The translations under genes were made by a program, and so were the position numbers. A stretch of DNA of 64,000 nucleotides from Burkholderiaceae bacterium (lineage in GTDB: Bacteria > Pseudomonadota > Gammaproteobacteria > Burkholderiales > Burkholderiaceae_C). Where the stretch lies: the NCBI GenBank assembly GCA_024235995.1, contig JACKLI010000001.1, forward strand, positions 496,001 to 560,000, in the 5' to 3' direction. Positions 8,511 to 16,591 of this stretch are shown one piece after another. Positions within the stretch are counted from its first letter, which is position 1. Each line of letters begins with the position of its first letter. The notes beneath the pieces were generated by a model. The model was not told where the DNA came from and did not search any database. It saw only the letters and a list, made by a program, of their open reading frames with translations.

Positions 8511-9044
8511 ATGCACCTTCCCGCCGCTTCATTGGGCCTTGCCGGCCTGCTGGCATGCTGCAGCGCGGGTGCCCAGCCCGCCGAGGCTGCCGCGCCGGGC
8601 TCCGAACTGGCCGGCTGGACCCTCGGCGTGTCACCCTACACCCTGCATTACTCGGACGCCCGCAAGGAACACGACTGGGAGCCGGACACGCAAAGGCATT
8701 CCCACGTCTGGCTGCTGCAGGCCGAAAAAGCGCTGGACGAGCGCCACAGCGCCGGCCTGGCCTTGTTCAAGAATTCCTTTGGCCAGCCGACCCAGTATCT
8801 GTATTACGGCTGGCGGTTTCGGCCGCTGGACAGCACGCCGGGGCTGTTCATCAAGCTGACAGGCGGGGTCATCCACGGCTACAAGGCGCCCTACCACAAG
8901 AAAATTCCGTTCAACAACCCAAGCGGCTGGGGCGTGACGGCGATCCCGGCGGTGGGCTACGAATTCACCAAGAACTGGAGCGTGCAGGTCAACATCCTGG
9001 GCAACGCGGGGCTGATGCTCCACATCAGCTACACGGTGCGCTGA
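8511..9044 (+). CDS. Predicted outer-membrane beta-barrel protein (small, PagP-like size)
   Basis: This 177-residue protein has an apparent export signal (SLGLAGLLACCSAGAQ) followed by short amphipathic strands rich in aromatic residues (YTLHYSD, YLYYGWRFRPL, GYEFTKNWSVQVNILG). It ends in a hydrophobic strand with alternating aromatic residues, as outer-membrane barrels do. Size and layout recall the eight-stranded lipid A palmitoyltransferase PagP, but the catalytic residues of PagP were not established here, so no enzyme function is assigned. ATG 8511 is the start nearest the signal; no good ribosome site is seen, so the start is uncertain. Confidence 0.65.
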   Translation: MHLPAASLGLAGLLACCSAGAQPAEAAAPGSELAGWTLGVSPYTLHYSDARKEHDWEPDTQRHSHVWLLQAEKALDERHSAGLALFKNSFGQPTQYLYYGWRFRPLDSTPGLFIKLTGGVIHGYKAPYHKKIPFNNPSGWGVTAIPAVGYEFTKNWSVQVNILGNAGLMLHISYTVR

Positions 9045-9055
9045 ACAAAACCCCG

Positions 9056-10468
9056 CTATTTGCCGATGCAAAAGCGCGCGAAGATCACGCCCAGCAGGTC
9101 GTCGGCGCTGAAGGCGCCGGTGATTTCGCCCAAGGCGTTCTGCGCCAGGCGAAGTTCCTCGGCCAGCAGCTCGAGCATGGGCTCGGCGCCCGCCAGATGG
9201 GCGCTGGCTGCTTTCAAATGCGCAGCAGCGCGCGCCAGCGCCTGCAGGTGGCGCTCACGCGCGATGAACAGCCCCTCGCCCGCGCCGCCCTGCCAGCCCG
9301 CCAGATCCAGCAGGCGTTGGCGCAGCGCGTCCAGGCCTTCGCCGGTGCGCGCCGAGAGGGCGATGCCGTCGGGCGGAATCGCGGCCTGGGGCGCGGCGTC
9401 GTGCTTGTTCCACAGGTGCAGCAGCGGCACGCCGGCCGCGCCGCGCGCGGCCAGGCCGTCCGCGATATGCTGTTCGCCGGCGGCGTAGCCGGCGTCGCCC
9501 TGGCGCGTGAGGTCGTGCAGCCACAGCACGGCGTCGGCCTGCTCGATGTGCTGCCACGCGCGCTCGATGCCGATCTGCTCCACCGCGTCGCCCGCCGCAC
9601 GCAGGCCGGCGGTGTCCAGCACGTGCAGGGGCACGCCCTCGATCTGGATGGTCTGGCGCACCACGTCGCGCGTGGTGCCGGCAATGGGGGTGACGATGGC
9701 CAGCTCGGCGCCCGCCAGCGCGTTCAGCAGGCTGCTCTTGCCGGCGTTGGGCTGGCCGGCGATGACCACCTGGATGCCCTCGCGCAGCAGCGCGCCCTGG
9801 CGCGCACGTGCCTGCACGTCGCGCAGCGTTTGTTTCAGTTTCGATAGCTGTCCGCGCACGTCGTGCGCCGACAGAACGTCGATTTCTTCCTCGGGAAAGT
9901 CCAGCGTGGCCTCGATCAGCATGCGCAGCTGGATCAGCCCGTCGGTGAGCCGCTCGATCTCGCGCGAGAAGGCGCCCGCCAGCGAGCGGCTGGCCGAGCG
10001 CGCGGCCTGCTCGGTGCTGGCGTCGATCAGGTCCATCACCGCCTCGGCCTGCGCCAGGTCGAGCTTGTCGTTGAGGAAGGCACGCTCGGTGAACTCGCCC
10101 GGCCGCGCCAGGCGCAGGCGCGGCAGCAGCGGCTGGCCGGTGGCGGCGTCCGGCTCGGTGGCCGCCTGCAAGCAGCGCGCCAGCAGCAGCTGCAGCACCA
10201 CCGGGCCGCCGTGGGCCTGCAGCTCCAGCACGTCCTCGCCGGTGTAGGAGTGTGGCGCCGGAAAGTACAGCGCCAGGCCGTGGTCGATGGGGCTGCCGTC
10301 GGCGTCCAGAAACACGCCATACGTGGCATGCCGTGGCGCCGGCGTGCGCCCGGTGAGCGCGCGCGCCAGCGGCAGCAGGCCGCGCCCCGACACGCGCACG
10401 ATGCCCACCGCCCCGCGCCCGGGGGCGGTGGCGATGGCGGCGATGGGATCGGGCGCGGCGGCGTGCAT
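9056..10468 (-). CDS. mnmE: tRNA modification GTPase MnmE
   Basis: This 470-residue protein has the formyl-tetrahydrofolate-binding N-terminal domain (about 1-120), the helical domain, and an inserted G domain with GQPNAGKS (238-245), TPIAGTTRD, DTAG and NKHD motifs. It ends in the diagnostic FCIGK. With MnmG it makes the 5-carboxymethylaminomethyl group on wobble uridine 34 of several tRNAs. ATG 10468 is chosen over an upstream frame-open ATG (10528) because it starts the conserved PDPIAAIATAPGRGAVGIVRVSG region. It is usually close to yidC; here two unrelated genes intervene. Confidence 0.96.
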   Translation of the reverse strand: MHAAAPDPIAAIATAPGRGAVGIVRVSGRGLLPLARALTGRTPAPRHATYGVFLDADGSPIDHGLALYFPAPHSYTGEDVLELQAHGGPVVLQLLLARCLQAATEPDAATGQPLLPRLRLARPGEFTERAFLNDKLDLAQAEAVMDLIDASTEQAARSASRSLAGAFSREIERLTDGLIQLRMLIEATLDFPEEEIDVLSAHDVRGQLSKLKQTLRDVQARARQGALLREGIQVVIAGQPNAGKSSLLNALAGAELAIVTPIAGTTRDVVRQTIQIEGVPLHVLDTAGLRAAGDAVEQIGIERAWQHIEQADAVLWLHDLTRQGDAGYAAGEQHIADGLAARGAAGVPLLHLWNKHDAAPQAAIPPDGIALSARTGEGLDALRQRLLDLAGWQGGAGEGLFIARERHLQALARAAAHLKAASAHLAGAEPMLELLAEELRLAQNALGEITGAFSADDLLGVIFARFCIGK

Positions 10469-10508
10469 GGCATGATTGTCCGCGACTGCCAACTGTCGAC
10501 TTCGCACC

Positions 10509-11756
10509 ATGAGCCTGACCCTGTTCAAGAACGTCCACGTGCTCGACGTGCGGCGCGGCGTGCTGCTGCCCGATCACGCGGTGCTGGTCGAGGGCGATGC
10601 GATCCGCGAGCTGAGCGACAAGCCCATCGCCAGCCCCGGCGCCCGCGTGATCGACGGCGGCGGGCGCACGCTGATGCCGGGGCTGATCGACTGCCACGCG
10701 CACGTGACCTTTTCGCAGACCAACCTGGGCCTGCTGGCGGGCACGCCCAGCACCACGCTGGCCTTGCGCACGCTGCCCATCCTGCGCGGCATGCTGCGCC
10801 GGGGCTTCACCACCGTGCGCGATGCGGGCGGGGCCGACTGGGCGCTCAAGCAGGCCATCGAGGACGGCATGGACGGCACCGTGGTCGGCCCACGCCTGTT
10901 CGTCAGCGGCCCGGCGCTCAGCCCCACGGGCGGGCACGGCGACTTTCGGACGCGCTCCGATCGCCTGCAGCCCGTCGGCTGTGGCTGCCAGCGGCTGGCC
11001 AGCACGCGCGTGGTGGATGGCGTGGACGCCGTGCGCGGCGCCGTGCGCGAACTGCTGCAGATGGGGGCCGACCAGATCAAGATCATGTCCTCGGGCGGCG
11101 TGGCCTCGCCCACCGACCCGATCGACGCGCTGGGCTATTCGCTGCATGAGACCCGCGCCATCGTCGATGAGGCCGCGGCCCGCCACACCTACGTTCTGGC
11201 CCACGCCTACACGCCCGCGGCGATCCGCCGCGCGGTGGAGTGCGGCGTGCGCAGCATCGAGCACGGCAACCTGATCGACGCGCCCACCGCCGCGCTGATG
11301 GCCGCGCGCGGCGCCTATGCCGTGCCCACGCTCATCACCTACGAGGCGCTGGCACGCGACGGCGCGCGGCTGGGCCTGGGGCCCGAGAGCGTGGCCAAGA
11401 TCGAGCGGGTGCGCGCGGCGGGCCTGCGCTCGCTCGAGGTCTTCAAGGCCGCGGGCGTCAAGCTGGCTTTGGGCACCGACCTGCTGGGCGCCTCGCACGC
11501 GCTGCAGAGCGAGGAGCTGCTGATCCGCGCCCAGGTTCAGACGCCGCTGGAAGTGCTGCAAAGCGCCACGCTGATCGGCGCCGAGCTGCTGGGGCAAGGT
11601 GGGCGCCTGGGCGAAATCGCCCCCGGCGCCTTGGCCGACCTGCTGCTGGTGGACGGCAACCCCTTGCAGGACCTAGCCTGCCTGGCCGGCCAGGGCGAGC
11701 GCATTACGCTGGTGATGCAGGGCGGGCAGCTGCGCTTGAACACGCTGGCCGCGTAA
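10509..11756 (+). CDS. Amidohydrolase-family metal-dependent hydrolase (imidazolonepropionase/prolidase-like)
   Basis: This 415-residue TIM-barrel amidohydrolase has the HxH metal site in DCHAHV, a lysine in GADQIKIMSSGGV suited to carbamylation, histidines in HAYTP and SIEHGN, and the terminal aspartate in GTDLLG. These are the ligands of binuclear amidohydrolases that cleave amide or ester bonds, often in X-Pro or X-Arg dipeptides. The substrate is not evident. It is divergent from mnmE with only 40 bases between starts, and convergent with an oligopeptide-type binding protein gene. The proximity of the two fits peptide use but does not prove it. Confidence 0.87.
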   Translation: MSLTLFKNVHVLDVRRGVLLPDHAVLVEGDAIRELSDKPIASPGARVIDGGGRTLMPGLIDCHAHVTFSQTNLGLLAGTPSTTLALRTLPILRGMLRRGFTTVRDAGGADWALKQAIEDGMDGTVVGPRLFVSGPALSPTGGHGDFRTRSDRLQPVGCGCQRLASTRVVDGVDAVRGAVRELLQMGADQIKIMSSGGVASPTDPIDALGYSLHETRAIVDEAAARHTYVLAHAYTPAAIRRAVECGVRSIEHGNLIDAPTAALMAARGAYAVPTLITYEALARDGARLGLGPESVAKIERVRAAGLRSLEVFKAAGVKLALGTDLLGASHALQSEELLIRAQVQTPLEVLQSATLIGAELLGQGGRLGEIAPGALADLLLVDGNPLQDLACLAGQGERITLVMQGGQLRLNTLAA

Positions 11757-11757
11757 A

Positions 11758-11789
11758 AAAACCCCGGCGCCTCGCGGCCCCGGGGTTTT
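11758..11789. terminator. Bidirectional Rho-independent terminator
   Basis: The arms AAAACCCCGG (11758-11767) and CCGGGGTTTT (11780-11789) form a GC stem with A-tract and T-tract ends. It sits between the convergent amidohydrolase and binding-protein genes and can serve both strands. Confidence 0.8.
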
Positions 11790-11836
11790 GAATCAAATCG
11801 GGCTGTAGCCCGCGACAACAAAGCGCAAACAGCTAT

Positions 11837-13423
11837 TTATTTGATAGTTGTCCAGATCGGCATCGGGCGGTCGTCCGCGCGGTGGATGGTGTTCACGTTC
11901 TTACGCATGGCCCAGGGGCGAACCTGATCGTGCAGCGGCAGGTAGTTGTAGTCGTCCTTCACGATCTGCAGCGCCTCGTGGATCATGCCGTCGCGCTTCT
12001 TGGTGTCCATCTCGACCTTGATGCCGTCGATCAGCGCGTCCAGCTTGGGGTTGCTCATGCGGCCGTTGTTGAAATTGCCCGAGGCGCCGCCCTGGGGGTC
12101 GACGGTGTGCATCAGCGAGTCCAGCGTGTACAGCGCGTCGAACGTGGCCACGCCCCAGCCCAGCATGTAGGCGCTGACGTCGAACTTCTGGATCATGGCC
12201 GAGTGGATCGACATCGGGTTGGTCTGCAGCCGGGTCTTGACGCCGGCCTTGGTCCACATCGCCGTCACCGCCTGGCAGATCGCCTCGTCGTTGACGTAGC
12301 GGTCGTTGGGGCAGTTCAGCGTCAGCTCGAAGCCGTCGGGGTAGCCCGCGTCGGCCAGCAGCTTCTTGGCGGCCGCGACGTCGTACTTGGACGCGCGCGT
12401 GGCCAGCTCCTTGGTCCAGCCGTTGACCATGGGCGCGATCATGGTGCCGGTGGGCTTGCCCAGGCCGCGCATCACGTTGCGCTCGATGGCGGCGATGTCC
12501 ACCGCCTGGTACAGCGCCTGGCGCACGCGCTTGTCCTTCAGCGGGTTCTTGCCCTTGACGTTGGAGCCCACCAGCTCGTCGCGGAACTGGTCGAAGCCGA
12601 GGTAGATGGTGCGGTTTTCCAGCCCGTCCAGCACCTTCAGGTTGGGGTCGCGGCGCATGCGGTCGATGTCCTGCACCGGCGGGTCCTGCACCAGGTCGAC
12701 CTGGCCCGAGATGAGCGCGGCCGAGCGCGTGGCCGCCGACTTGATGGGCGTGAACACCACCTCGTCGATGTTGCCCTTGGGCTTGTCCCACCAGGCGTCG
12801 TTCTTGACCAGCGTGAGCTTGGTGTCGGGCTGCCAGGACACCAGCTTGAACGGGCCGGTGCCGTTGGCGTTGCGCGAGGCAAAGTTTTCTTCCTTGGCCT
12901 TGTAGTCCTGCGCCTTGACCGAGTTGTTCTTCTCGGCCCAGGCCTTGTTCATGATGTAGGAGCCGGTCAACTCGCGCAGCACCACGGGGCTGGGGCCCTT
13001 GAGGATCAGGTCGACCGTGTGGTCGTCGACCTTCTTGGCCTCCTTCACGCTTTGCACGTAGGCGCCCATGTTGGAGGGCGGCGTCATGGCGCGGGTGATG
13101 GAGAACACCACGTCGTCGGCGGTGAACGGCGCGCCGTCGTGGAACTTAACGCCCTTGCGCAGCGTGAAGCGCAGCTGCGTGGGCGTGACGAAGGTCCATT
13201 CGGTGGCCAGCCCCGGCACCACCTCGAACTTCTCGTTGTAGCGCACCAGCGTCTCGTACACCATCTGCTGGTAGGCCAGCGTGGTCTGGTGGTTCTGGCC
13301 GTGCGGGTCGAAGGTGAGGATGTCGTTGGCCCCGCCGATGCGCAGGGTGGCGGCGCCAACGGGCTGCAGCAGGGCCAGGGTGGCGGCGGTGATCAGGCCG
13401 AACTTGAGGGCGGCGTGTTTCAT
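11837..13423 (-). CDS. ABC transporter periplasmic substrate-binding protein, peptide/nickel (DppA/OppA) type
   Basis: This 528-residue SBP family 5 protein has a Sec signal peptide (residues 1-24, ending VGAA) and conserved family segments: PGLATEWTFVTPTQLRFTLRKGVKFHDGAPFTADDV, split by strands of the bilobed fold, and NGTGPFKL. It should capture oligopeptides or similar solutes in the periplasm. ATG 13423 has an AGGAGA ribosome site and starts the signal peptide. No permease or ATPase genes adjoin it, so it depends on a transporter encoded elsewhere. Confidence 0.92.
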   Translation of the reverse strand: MKHAALKFGLITAATLALLQPVGAATLRIGGANDILTFDPHGQNHQTTLAYQQMVYETLVRYNEKFEVVPGLATEWTFVTPTQLRFTLRKGVKFHDGAPFTADDVVFSITRAMTPPSNMGAYVQSVKEAKKVDDHTVDLILKGPSPVVLRELTGSYIMNKAWAEKNNSVKAQDYKAKEENFASRNANGTGPFKLVSWQPDTKLTLVKNDAWWDKPKGNIDEVVFTPIKSAATRSAALISGQVDLVQDPPVQDIDRMRRDPNLKVLDGLENRTIYLGFDQFRDELVGSNVKGKNPLKDKRVRQALYQAVDIAAIERNVMRGLGKPTGTMIAPMVNGWTKELATRASKYDVAAAKKLLADAGYPDGFELTLNCPNDRYVNDEAICQAVTAMWTKAGVKTRLQTNPMSIHSAMIQKFDVSAYMLGWGVATFDALYTLDSLMHTVDPQGGASGNFNNGRMSNPKLDALIDGIKVEMDTKKRDGMIHEALQIVKDDYNYLPLHDQVRPWAMRKNVNTIHRADDRPMPIWTTIK

Positions 13424-13471
13424 GGGTCTCCTGAATTCGTGAAGGGATGAACAGGGCATCCTACACAAAGC

Positions 13472-13495
13472 AAAGGCCGCTGGAAGGCGGCCTTT
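13472..13495. terminator. Stem-loop AAAGGCCGC/GCGGCCTTT downstream of yidC
   Basis: A perfect 9-base-pair inverted repeat with a 6-base loop lies between the yidC stop and the binding-protein start. The trailing T-run on the minus strand is short, so it may be a weak terminator of the rpmH-yidC operon. Confidence 0.5.
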
Positions 13496-13616
13496 GGAGG
13501 GGTGCATGGGGGTTTTTACCGATCGGGAGAACTTCGGCAGGTGTCACAGGCGGTTTTGCCGCACATCGATCACCAGGAGCCCGGTGGCCGCGGAGCAGGC
13601 CAAGCGCGTAAGCCCC

Positions 13617-13697
13617 TGGCCGGGGTCCCCCCGGTCAGAGGGCGTGCCCCCTGAAAGGGGGAAGGCGCAACAGCGCGCAGCGCGTGGAGACTGGGGG
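13617..13697. repeat. Intergenic palindromic repeat of the Comamonadaceae type
   Basis: GC-rich DNA containing CCCCCTGAAAGGGGG followed by GCGC-rich half-sites abuts the yidC stop. The same design recurs at 30156-30237 and 48557-48638. It has no coding potential that can be supported. Confidence 0.5.
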
Positions 13698-15395
13698 TCA
13701 GGAAAATTTCGGCAGGTTGAACTGCGGCGGCACGCCCATGCGCTTGTTGATGATCCACTGCTGGGCGATGGACAGCAGGTTGTTGGTGACGTAGTACAGC
13801 ACCAGGCCGGCCGGGAACATGAAGAACATCACGCTGAACACCAGCGGCATGATCCACATCATCTTGGCCTGCATGGGATCGGGCGGCGCGGGGTTGAGCG
13901 CCGTCTGCAGCAGCGTGGTCATCGTCATCACCACCGGCAGGATGAAGTACGGGTCCTTGGCCGACAGGTCGTGCACCCAGCCGATCCAGGGCGCGCCGCG
14001 CATCTCGACCGACGACAGCAGCACCCAGTACAGCGCGATGAACACCGGAATCTGCACCAGCATGGGCAGGCAGCCGCCCAGCGGGTTGACCTTCTCCTCG
14101 CGGTAGATGCGCATCATCTCCATCTGCATCTGCTGCGGCTTGTCCTTCAGGCGCTCGCGCAGGGCCGTGATCTTGGGGTTGAGCGCCTTCATCTTGGCCA
14201 TGCTGCCGTAGGCCTTGGCGTTGAGCCAGTAGAACGCGATCTTGAGCAGCAGCACCAGCGCCACGATGGACCAGCCCCAGTTGCCCAGCACCTTGTGGAT
14301 CTGGTCGAGCAGCCAGTACAGCGGCTTGGCCGCGATGGTGACCCAGCCATAGTCCTTGACCAGCTCCAGCCCCGGCGTGACCGACTCGAGCATGGTCTCC
14401 ACCTGCGGGCCGACGAACAGGCGCGTGTCCACGGCCTGGTGGGCGCCGGGGGCGATCTCGGCCAGCGGCGCGATCATGCCGGCGGCGTACAGGTTGGGGC
14501 CGATCTGGCGGGCGAAGTTGTCGTGCGGCGTGTCGGGCGCGAACATCCAGGCGCTGGCGAAGTAGTGCTGCACCATGGCCACGTAGCCATCGCTGGCCTG
14601 CTTCACGAACTCGGCCTTGCCCTTCTCGATGTCGCCGAAGCTGACCTTCTGGTACTTCTTGGCGTCGGTGTAGAAGGCCGGGCCGGTGAAGGTGGAATAA
14701 AACGGCGTCTTGCTGCCCGGCTCGGCGCCGTGGCGCACCAGCTGCACGTACAGCTGCGGGCGCACCGGCTGGCTGCCGTCGTTGATGACCTCGTTGCGCA
14801 CGCCGATCACGTAGGAGCCGCGCGTGAGGGTGTAGGTGCGCACCAGCTTGACGCCGCCCACCACCGGCGAGGTGAACGTCACCACCAGCTGCTGCGCGCC
14901 GTCGGCCAGCGCCTTGTCGCCGCCGAAGGCCATCGGCGTCTTGTGGTTGGGAAAGGCCCCGCCGATCAGGCCCGACTGCGCCTGATACACCTCGTTGCTC
15001 TGGCTGTCGAACAGCAGCACGTGGCGGTCGGCCTGCGTGTCGTCGGGGTACTTCAGCAGCTCGCTCTCGATCACCGAGCCGCCTTCGGTGTCGAAGGTGA
15101 GCTTGAGCACGTCGGTGCTGACGGTGATGCGCTCGTGCGCCACCGCGGCGCCCTCGGACACGGGCGGCTGGCCGCTGGCGTTGGCCACGGCGCCGCCTGA
15201 GGGCACCGCCGCGGGCGTGCTGGCGGCCGCGGCCGGCGGCACGGCCGACGCGCCCGCGCCAGGCTTGGCCGCCACCGGCGAGGCGCTGGGAAAGAACGTG
15301 GCCTTGTGGCCGTTGTGCACCTGCCACTGGTCCCACAACATGACCAGCGAGAAGGCAAAGATCACCCAGAGAATGGTGCGGCGGATGTCGTTCAT
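13698..15395 (-). CDS. yidC: Membrane protein insertase YidC
   Basis: This 565-residue inner-membrane insertase has the N-terminal membrane anchor (ILWVIFAFSLVMLWDQW), a large periplasmic beta domain (about 50-360) and the C-terminal five-helix insertase core starting near GWVTIAAKPLYWLLDQIHK. It inserts membrane proteins alone or with SecYEG. Its ATG overlaps the yidD stop (15392-15395). Its place after rpmH-rnpA-yidD is the conserved bacterial order. Confidence 0.97.
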   Translation of the reverse strand: MNDIRRTILWVIFAFSLVMLWDQWQVHNGHKATFFPSASPVAAKPGAGASAVPPAAAASTPAAVPSGGAVANASGQPPVSEGAAVAHERITVSTDVLKLTFDTEGGSVIESELLKYPDDTQADRHVLLFDSQSNEVYQAQSGLIGGAFPNHKTPMAFGGDKALADGAQQLVVTFTSPVVGGVKLVRTYTLTRGSYVIGVRNEVINDGSQPVRPQLYVQLVRHGAEPGSKTPFYSTFTGPAFYTDAKKYQKVSFGDIEKGKAEFVKQASDGYVAMVQHYFASAWMFAPDTPHDNFARQIGPNLYAAGMIAPLAEIAPGAHQAVDTRLFVGPQVETMLESVTPGLELVKDYGWVTIAAKPLYWLLDQIHKVLGNWGWSIVALVLLLKIAFYWLNAKAYGSMAKMKALNPKITALRERLKDKPQQMQMEMMRIYREEKVNPLGGCLPMLVQIPVFIALYWVLLSSVEMRGAPWIGWVHDLSAKDPYFILPVVMTMTTLLQTALNPAPPDPMQAKMMWIMPLVFSVMFFMFPAGLVLYYVTNNLLSIAQQWIINKRMGVPPQFNLPKFS

Positions 15396-15673
15396 GACGG
15401 CTTGGAAGGGTGATCGGACAGATGGGAGAACAGGCGGGGGCGCTCGGCGGGCACCGGGTCACAGCCGCCCGCGCACCAGGGGTGGCAGCGCGCCAGCCGG
15501 CGCAGCGTCAGGTAGCTGCCCATGGCCGCGCCGTGCTGCTCCAGCGCCTGCAGCGCATAGCGCGAGCAGGTGGGCTCGAAGCGGCAGGCCGAGCCCAGCC
15601 AGGGCGACAGCAGCAGCCGGTAGCCCTTGACCAGCCCGATCAGCAGCCGCTGCATCATGCTCATGCCGCTCAT
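15392..15673 (-). CDS. yidD: Membrane protein insertion efficiency factor YidD
   Basis: This 93-residue protein has the family signature LIGLVKGYRLLLSPWLGSACRFEPTCSRYA, with its conserved cysteines, and RLARCHPWCAGGCDPVP. It is a small cytoplasmic-face membrane-associated factor that aids YidC-dependent insertion. ATG 15673 overlaps the rnpA stop (ATGA 15670-15673). An inner ATG a few codons on is also possible. Confidence 0.93.
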   Translation of the reverse strand: MSGMSMMQRLLIGLVKGYRLLLSPWLGSACRFEPTCSRYALQALEQHGAAMGSYLTLRRLARCHPWCAGGCDPVPAERPRLFSHLSDHPSKPS

Positions 15674-16092
15674 GCCGGCTCCCGCCTCAAAAGCTCGAGC
15701 AGCTCGGCGCGCACGGCGCACCGCAGCGCGGGCGAGCTGGCGCTGACAAACTGGGCCGACGAAAACGCCGTGTGCAGGCGCACCAGCCGCGCCGCCGGTT
15801 GCGGCTGCGCGCCGCCCAGGGCATAGACCTGGCGGCGAATGGCGTTGCGCGTGACCGCCCGGCGCGCCCAGCGCTTGGGCACCATGGCGCCCAGCCAGCC
15901 GGCGGGCGCGGGGCCGAACAGCTCGGCCTCCGGCGCGCGCTCGGCCGGCAAGACCAGGCGATGCAGGGCGAAGTGGGCCGTGCGGGCCACGGGGCGATGC
16001 GCCAAAAGCGCCTGGAACTGCGCACGCGTGCGCAGCCGCTGCACGCGGGCCGGCGCGCCCTCAGGGGGCGGTGCGGCAAGCCCGGCAGCCAC
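15670..16092 (-). CDS. rnpA: Ribonuclease P protein component
   Basis: The conserved basic helix KRWARRAVTRNAIRRQ, with the family RNR motif, identifies the protein subunit of RNase P, which supports the RNA subunit in 5' maturation of tRNA. The annotated GTG start at 16092 gives 140 residues. A second in-frame GTG before QRLRTRAQFQALL would give the more usual N-terminus. It follows rpmH by 18 bases and overlaps yidD. Confidence 0.92.
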   Translation of the reverse strand: MAAGLAAPPPEGAPARVQRLRTRAQFQALLAHRPVARTAHFALHRLVLPAERAPEAELFGPAPAGWLGAMVPKRWARRAVTRNAIRRQVYALGGAQPQPAARLVRLHTAFSSAQFVSASSPALRCAVRAELLELLRREPA

Positions 16093-16110
16093 AGGCGTGG
16101 GCAGCCAGGC

Positions 16111-16245
16111 TCAGACCGCCAGGCGCTTGCGTCCCTTGGCGCGGCGCGCGTTGATCACCGCGCGGCCGCCGCGCGTCTTCATGCGCACCAGAAAACCGTG
16201 CGTGCGCGCACGGCGCGTCTTGGAAGGCTGATAAGTACGTTTCAT
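16111..16245 (-). CDS. rpmH: 50S ribosomal protein L34
   Basis: This 44-residue basic protein is instantly recognisable from MKRTYQPSKTRRARTHGF and its arginine/lysine-rich remainder. It is part of the large ribosomal subunit and the first gene of the rpmH-rnpA-yidD-yidC operon, which diverges from dnaA. Confidence 0.98.
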   Translation of the reverse strand: MKRTYQPSKTRRARTHGFLVRMKTRGGRAVINARRAKGRKRLAV

Positions 16246-16399
16246 GGATCGCCCCTTGAGGAATCTGGATGCTGCGTGCGTCGGGCCCCGGCCTTGGCCG
16301 GTCTGGGCAAACCACCCGGGGCGCCCGCACACACCGCACGCGGCAGGCGGCGCAGGCACCGCCCGCTGACCCGAACCCGCCAGTTGAGGAAAACCGCCG

Positions 16400-16428
16400 A
16401 TTATCGCAAAGATTTCCAATGCAGCCAA
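16400..16428 (-). promoter_or_regulatory. Predicted sigma-70 promoter of rpmH
   Basis: On the minus strand TTGGCT (16428-16423) and GATAAT (16405-16400) are separated by 17 bases. The sites were found by eye. Confidence 0.55.
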
Positions 16429-16491
16429 TGCCTTGCGCGCACGGCGGCGGCGGCGGGGTGCACGAAGACCCGGCCCGGTCGACATCCGGCC

Positions 16492-16520
16492 TTGTGGACA
16501 AGTGGCCATCTCCCTACAAT
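16492..16520 (+). promoter_or_regulatory. Predicted dnaA promoter with DnaA box over the -35
   Basis: TTGTGG (16492-16497) and TACAAT (16515-16520) are separated by 17 bases. The -35 lies inside the DnaA-like box TTGTGGACAA, and a second box follows at 16543. This suggests autorepression by DnaA. Confidence 0.55.
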
Positions 16521-16591
16521 CGGCGCGGACGGGAGCGGCCAGTTGTCCACAATCTGGACACGGCACCTTAGAAACAATTGAACACTTTTTC

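Larger units (their letters stand above)
16246..16591. other. rpmH-dnaA intergenic region, candidate chromosomal origin
   Basis: This 346-base gap between divergent rpmH and dnaA holds the rpmH promoter, the dnaA promoter and two DnaA-box-like sites, TTGTGGACAA (16492-16501) and TTGTCCACAA (16543-16552), each one mismatch from the TTATCCACA consensus. The rpmH-dnaA gap is a common place for oriC. The few boxes and absence of a clear AT-rich unwinding element leave the exact origin open. Confidence 0.5.
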
